Shown here: positions 6,009-7,443 of the stretch, piece by piece | How positions within the stretch are numbered: position 1 is the first letter of the stretch | Layout of the letters: every line of letters begins with the position of its first letter | DNA from: an uncultured bacterium | GTDB lineage: Bacteria > Actinomycetota > Coriobacteriia > Coriobacteriales > Eggerthellaceae | DNA length: 7,443 bases | Reading direction: 5' to 3' | Assembly (NCBI GenBank): GCA_947649215.1 | Contig: CANSQW010000056.1 | Location: 1-7,443, forward strand | Notes under the pieces: model-generated | Databases searched by the model: none | What the model saw: the letters and a program-made list of their open reading frames with translations, nothing else | What the model was told of the DNA's origin: nothing | Made by a program: the position numbers and the translations under genes

Positions 6009-7148
6009 ATGGAACTGAGGAAGATAGGCGCCGTTCGCGGCGGCGAGGTGTTTGACGGCGGGCGCTTCACGGCGCGCGACGTGTACCTGGCAGGAGGGCT
6101 CACCGTAGCCGAGGAGGCTCAGGCCGACGGGGAGTCGCTCGACGCCTCCGGCTGCTACGTCATCCCCGGTCTCGTGGACATCCACTTCCACGGCAGCGCC
6201 GGCGCGGACGTGAGCGATGGTGACGCGGAGGGCCTGCATCGCATGGGCGCCTACGAGGCGTCGCGCGGCGTGACGGCCATGTGCCCCGCCACCATGACGC
6301 TGCCCGAGGACGTGCTGCTGCGCGCCGCCGAGGTCGCCGCGGCCTATGAGCCGGCGGCCAATGAGGCCGACCTCGTGGGCATCAACATGGAGGGCCCCTA
6401 CATCTCGCCGGGCAAGGTGGGCGCTCAGAATCCCGAGCACGTGCGCAACCCCAGCGTGGACGAGTTCCGCCGCCTTCAGGAGGCGGCCGGCGGCCTGTTC
6501 AAGCTCGTGGACATCGCGCCGGAGGAGCCTGGCGCCGACGCGTTCATCGGCGCGCTCGCCAACGAGGTGCGCATCTCGGTGGCCCACACCACGGCCGACT
6601 ACGCCACGGCGGCTCGCGCGTTCGCCGAGGGCGCGCGGCACCTCACGCACCTCTACAACGCCATGCCCGGCATGCACCACCGCACTCCCGGCCCCATTCC
6701 CGCCGCCGCCGAGCGCGACGACGTGACGGCCGAGATCATCGCGGACGGCGTGCACATCCACCCGGCCATGGTGCGCCTGGCGTTCAACCTGTTCGGAGAC
6801 GAGCGCATGATCCTGGTGAGCGACACGCTGCGCGCTGCCGGCATGCCGAACGGCGTGTACGACCTGGGAGGCCAGGACGTGACGGTAGACGGCTACGAGG
6901 CGCGTATCGACAACGGCGCGCTGGCCGGGTCGGTGAGCGACCTCATGCGCTGCCTCTACGTGGCGGTGCGCGAGATGGACATCCCGCTCGTGAGCGCCGT
7001 GAAGGCCGCCACGGCCAACCCGGCCCGCGCCATCGGCCTGGCAGGCCGCTACGGCACGCTGGCCCCGGGTGCCGTAGCCGACGTGGTGCTGCTTGACAAG
7101 CAGACGCTCGAGGTGCGCCAGGTCATCCTGCGCGGCCAGGCGCTCTAG
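6009..7148 (+). CDS. nagA: N-acetylglucosamine-6-phosphate deacetylase
   Basis: NagA hydrolyses GlcNAc-6-phosphate to glucosamine-6-phosphate and acetate, giving the substrate of NagB. The 379-residue product has the usual length and the amidohydrolase fold, with small beta-sandwich parts at both ends. The metal-site signature GLVDIHFHG gives His59 and His61. NMEGPYISPGKVGAQNP holds Glu128, followed by VAHTTADY (His193) and HLTHLYNAMPGMHHRTPG (His214, with nearby histidines). His249 in ADGVHIHP matches the substrate-binding histidine, and LVSDTLRAAGMPNGVY gives the catalytic Asp272. The C-terminal ANPARAIGL...GTLAPGAVADVVLLD is typical of the superfamily. The ATG at 6009 has AGGAGG (5995-6000) eight bases upstream. 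The gene ends just before a strong hairpin, so nagBA appears to be a complete two-gene unit without a GlcNAc transporter or kinase in view. Confidence 0.97.
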   Translation: MELRKIGAVRGGEVFDGGRFTARDVYLAGGLTVAEEAQADGESLDASGCYVIPGLVDIHFHGSAGADVSDGDAEGLHRMGAYEASRGVTAMCPATMTLPEDVLLRAAEVAAAYEPAANEADLVGINMEGPYISPGKVGAQNPEHVRNPSVDEFRRLQEAAGGLFKLVDIAPEEPGADAFIGALANEVRISVAHTTADYATAARAFAEGARHLTHLYNAMPGMHHRTPGPIPAAAERDDVTAEIIADGVHIHPAMVRLAFNLFGDERMILVSDTLRAAGMPNGVYDLGGQDVTVDGYEARIDNGALAGSVSDLMRCLYVAVREMDIPLVSAVKAATANPARAIGLAGRYGTLAPGAVADVVLLDKQTLEVRQVILRGQAL

Positions 7149-7172
7149 GCGCCGCGCTCCCCAGCCCCGAGG

Positions 7173-7211
7173 CGGCGGGCGGCTCCCTGGCGGAGCCGCC
7201 CGCCGTTGCGT
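7173..7211 (+). terminator. Strong hairpin terminator after nagA
   Basis: CGGCGGGCGGCTCC (7173-7186) pairs perfectly over 14 bp with GGAGCCGCCCGCCG (7192-7205), with a 5-nt loop CTGGC. TTGCGTT follows, a weak T-tail. An outer stem, CCCCGA (7165-7170) with TCGGGG (7212-7217), can extend the structure. It begins 25 bp after the nagA stop and most likely ends the nag transcript. Confidence 0.75.
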
Positions 7212-7443
7212 TCGGGGAGGGGCCCGTGGGATCCTGTGAGGCGAGGGTCATGGTGCTGTCCTCCCCTCGGGGTGTTGGGGGATCTGTGCTCGCTTCTTCG
7301 GGTGATCCCTCCTGGCTGAGTCGCCTCCGTCTTCCCCTGCGATGATGCCGTCTGCTTCCCAGCTTGGCGCTGTTGCGCCTCGTTGGTGGCGCTGTCGGCT
7401 CCTCTGGCGTCTGCTGCTCGCCAGCCCTGGTTCGCCCCCCCCA
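7212..7443. other. Noncoding, A-poor tail without a recognisable gene
   Basis: No convincing gene is seen on either strand in the last 230 bases. On the + strand A is nearly absent: 7 of the 180 bases from 7261 to 7440 by hand count, while T is common. Two small hairpins are visible. GGGATC (7279-7284) pairs with GATCCC (7304-7309). GGCGC (7366-7370) pairs with GCGCC (7375-7379) around a TGTT loop. The 9-mer TGGCGCTGT occurs at 7365-7373 and 7387-7395. The sequence ends in eight C (7435-7442). A minus-strand frame stays open from the right edge back to 7123, but it reads as low-complexity sequence, runs through the nagA terminator and has less GC-rich third positions than the real genes. Confidence 0.5.

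Noticed and set aside
7123..7443. Open reading frame on the minus strand entering from the right edge
   Set aside because: It reads as low-complexity sequence, crosses the nagA terminator and the 3' end of nagA, and has about 65% GC at third positions against clearly higher values in the real genes. Low T on that strand makes stop codons rare by chance.

Overview
The window is high-GC DNA with GC-rich third codon positions. L15, SecY and the zinc-type adenylate kinase look actinobacterial. Together with a GlcNAc-6-phosphate catabolic pair, they suggest a Coriobacteriia/Eggerthellales-type gut actinobacterium. That assignment is inference from protein style and composition; no marker gene was searched. 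All supported genes are on the + strand.

Layout: (1) 1-2790 is the distal part of a ribosomal-protein spc-type cluster: the 3' end of rpmD (L30), then rplO (L15), secY and adk. A 276-bp gap between rpmD and rplO is full of inverted repeats and carries a perfect TATAAT. rplO-secY-adk may therefore be an operon of its own with a structured 5' leader. secY probably starts at a TTG that overlaps the rplO stop. (2) 2817-2851 is a hairpin terminator after adk. A perfect TATAAT follows at once, 7 nt before the ATG of a 726-residue polytopic membrane protein (2866-5046). This arrangement points to a leaderless mRNA. The protein looks like a GT-C-type membrane glycosyltransferase but has not been assigned a function. 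(3) 5113-7211 is a nagB-nagA unit. NagA removes the acetyl group from GlcNAc-6-P, and NagB converts the resulting GlcN-6-P to fructose-6-P and ammonia. A putative promoter flanked by two palindromes precedes nagB, a large stem structure lies between the genes, and a strong hairpin follows nagA. (4) 7212-7443 has no convincing gene. It is strikingly poor in A on the + strand and ends in a run of eight C.

The genes themselves are ordinary housekeeping and catabolic genes. I do not see an evident new defence, mobile or biosynthetic system. The points of interest are regulatory: the rpmD-rplO gap, the leaderless membrane-protein gene, the recurring pattern of an inverted repeat just upstream of each candidate -10, and the structured nagB-nagA junction.
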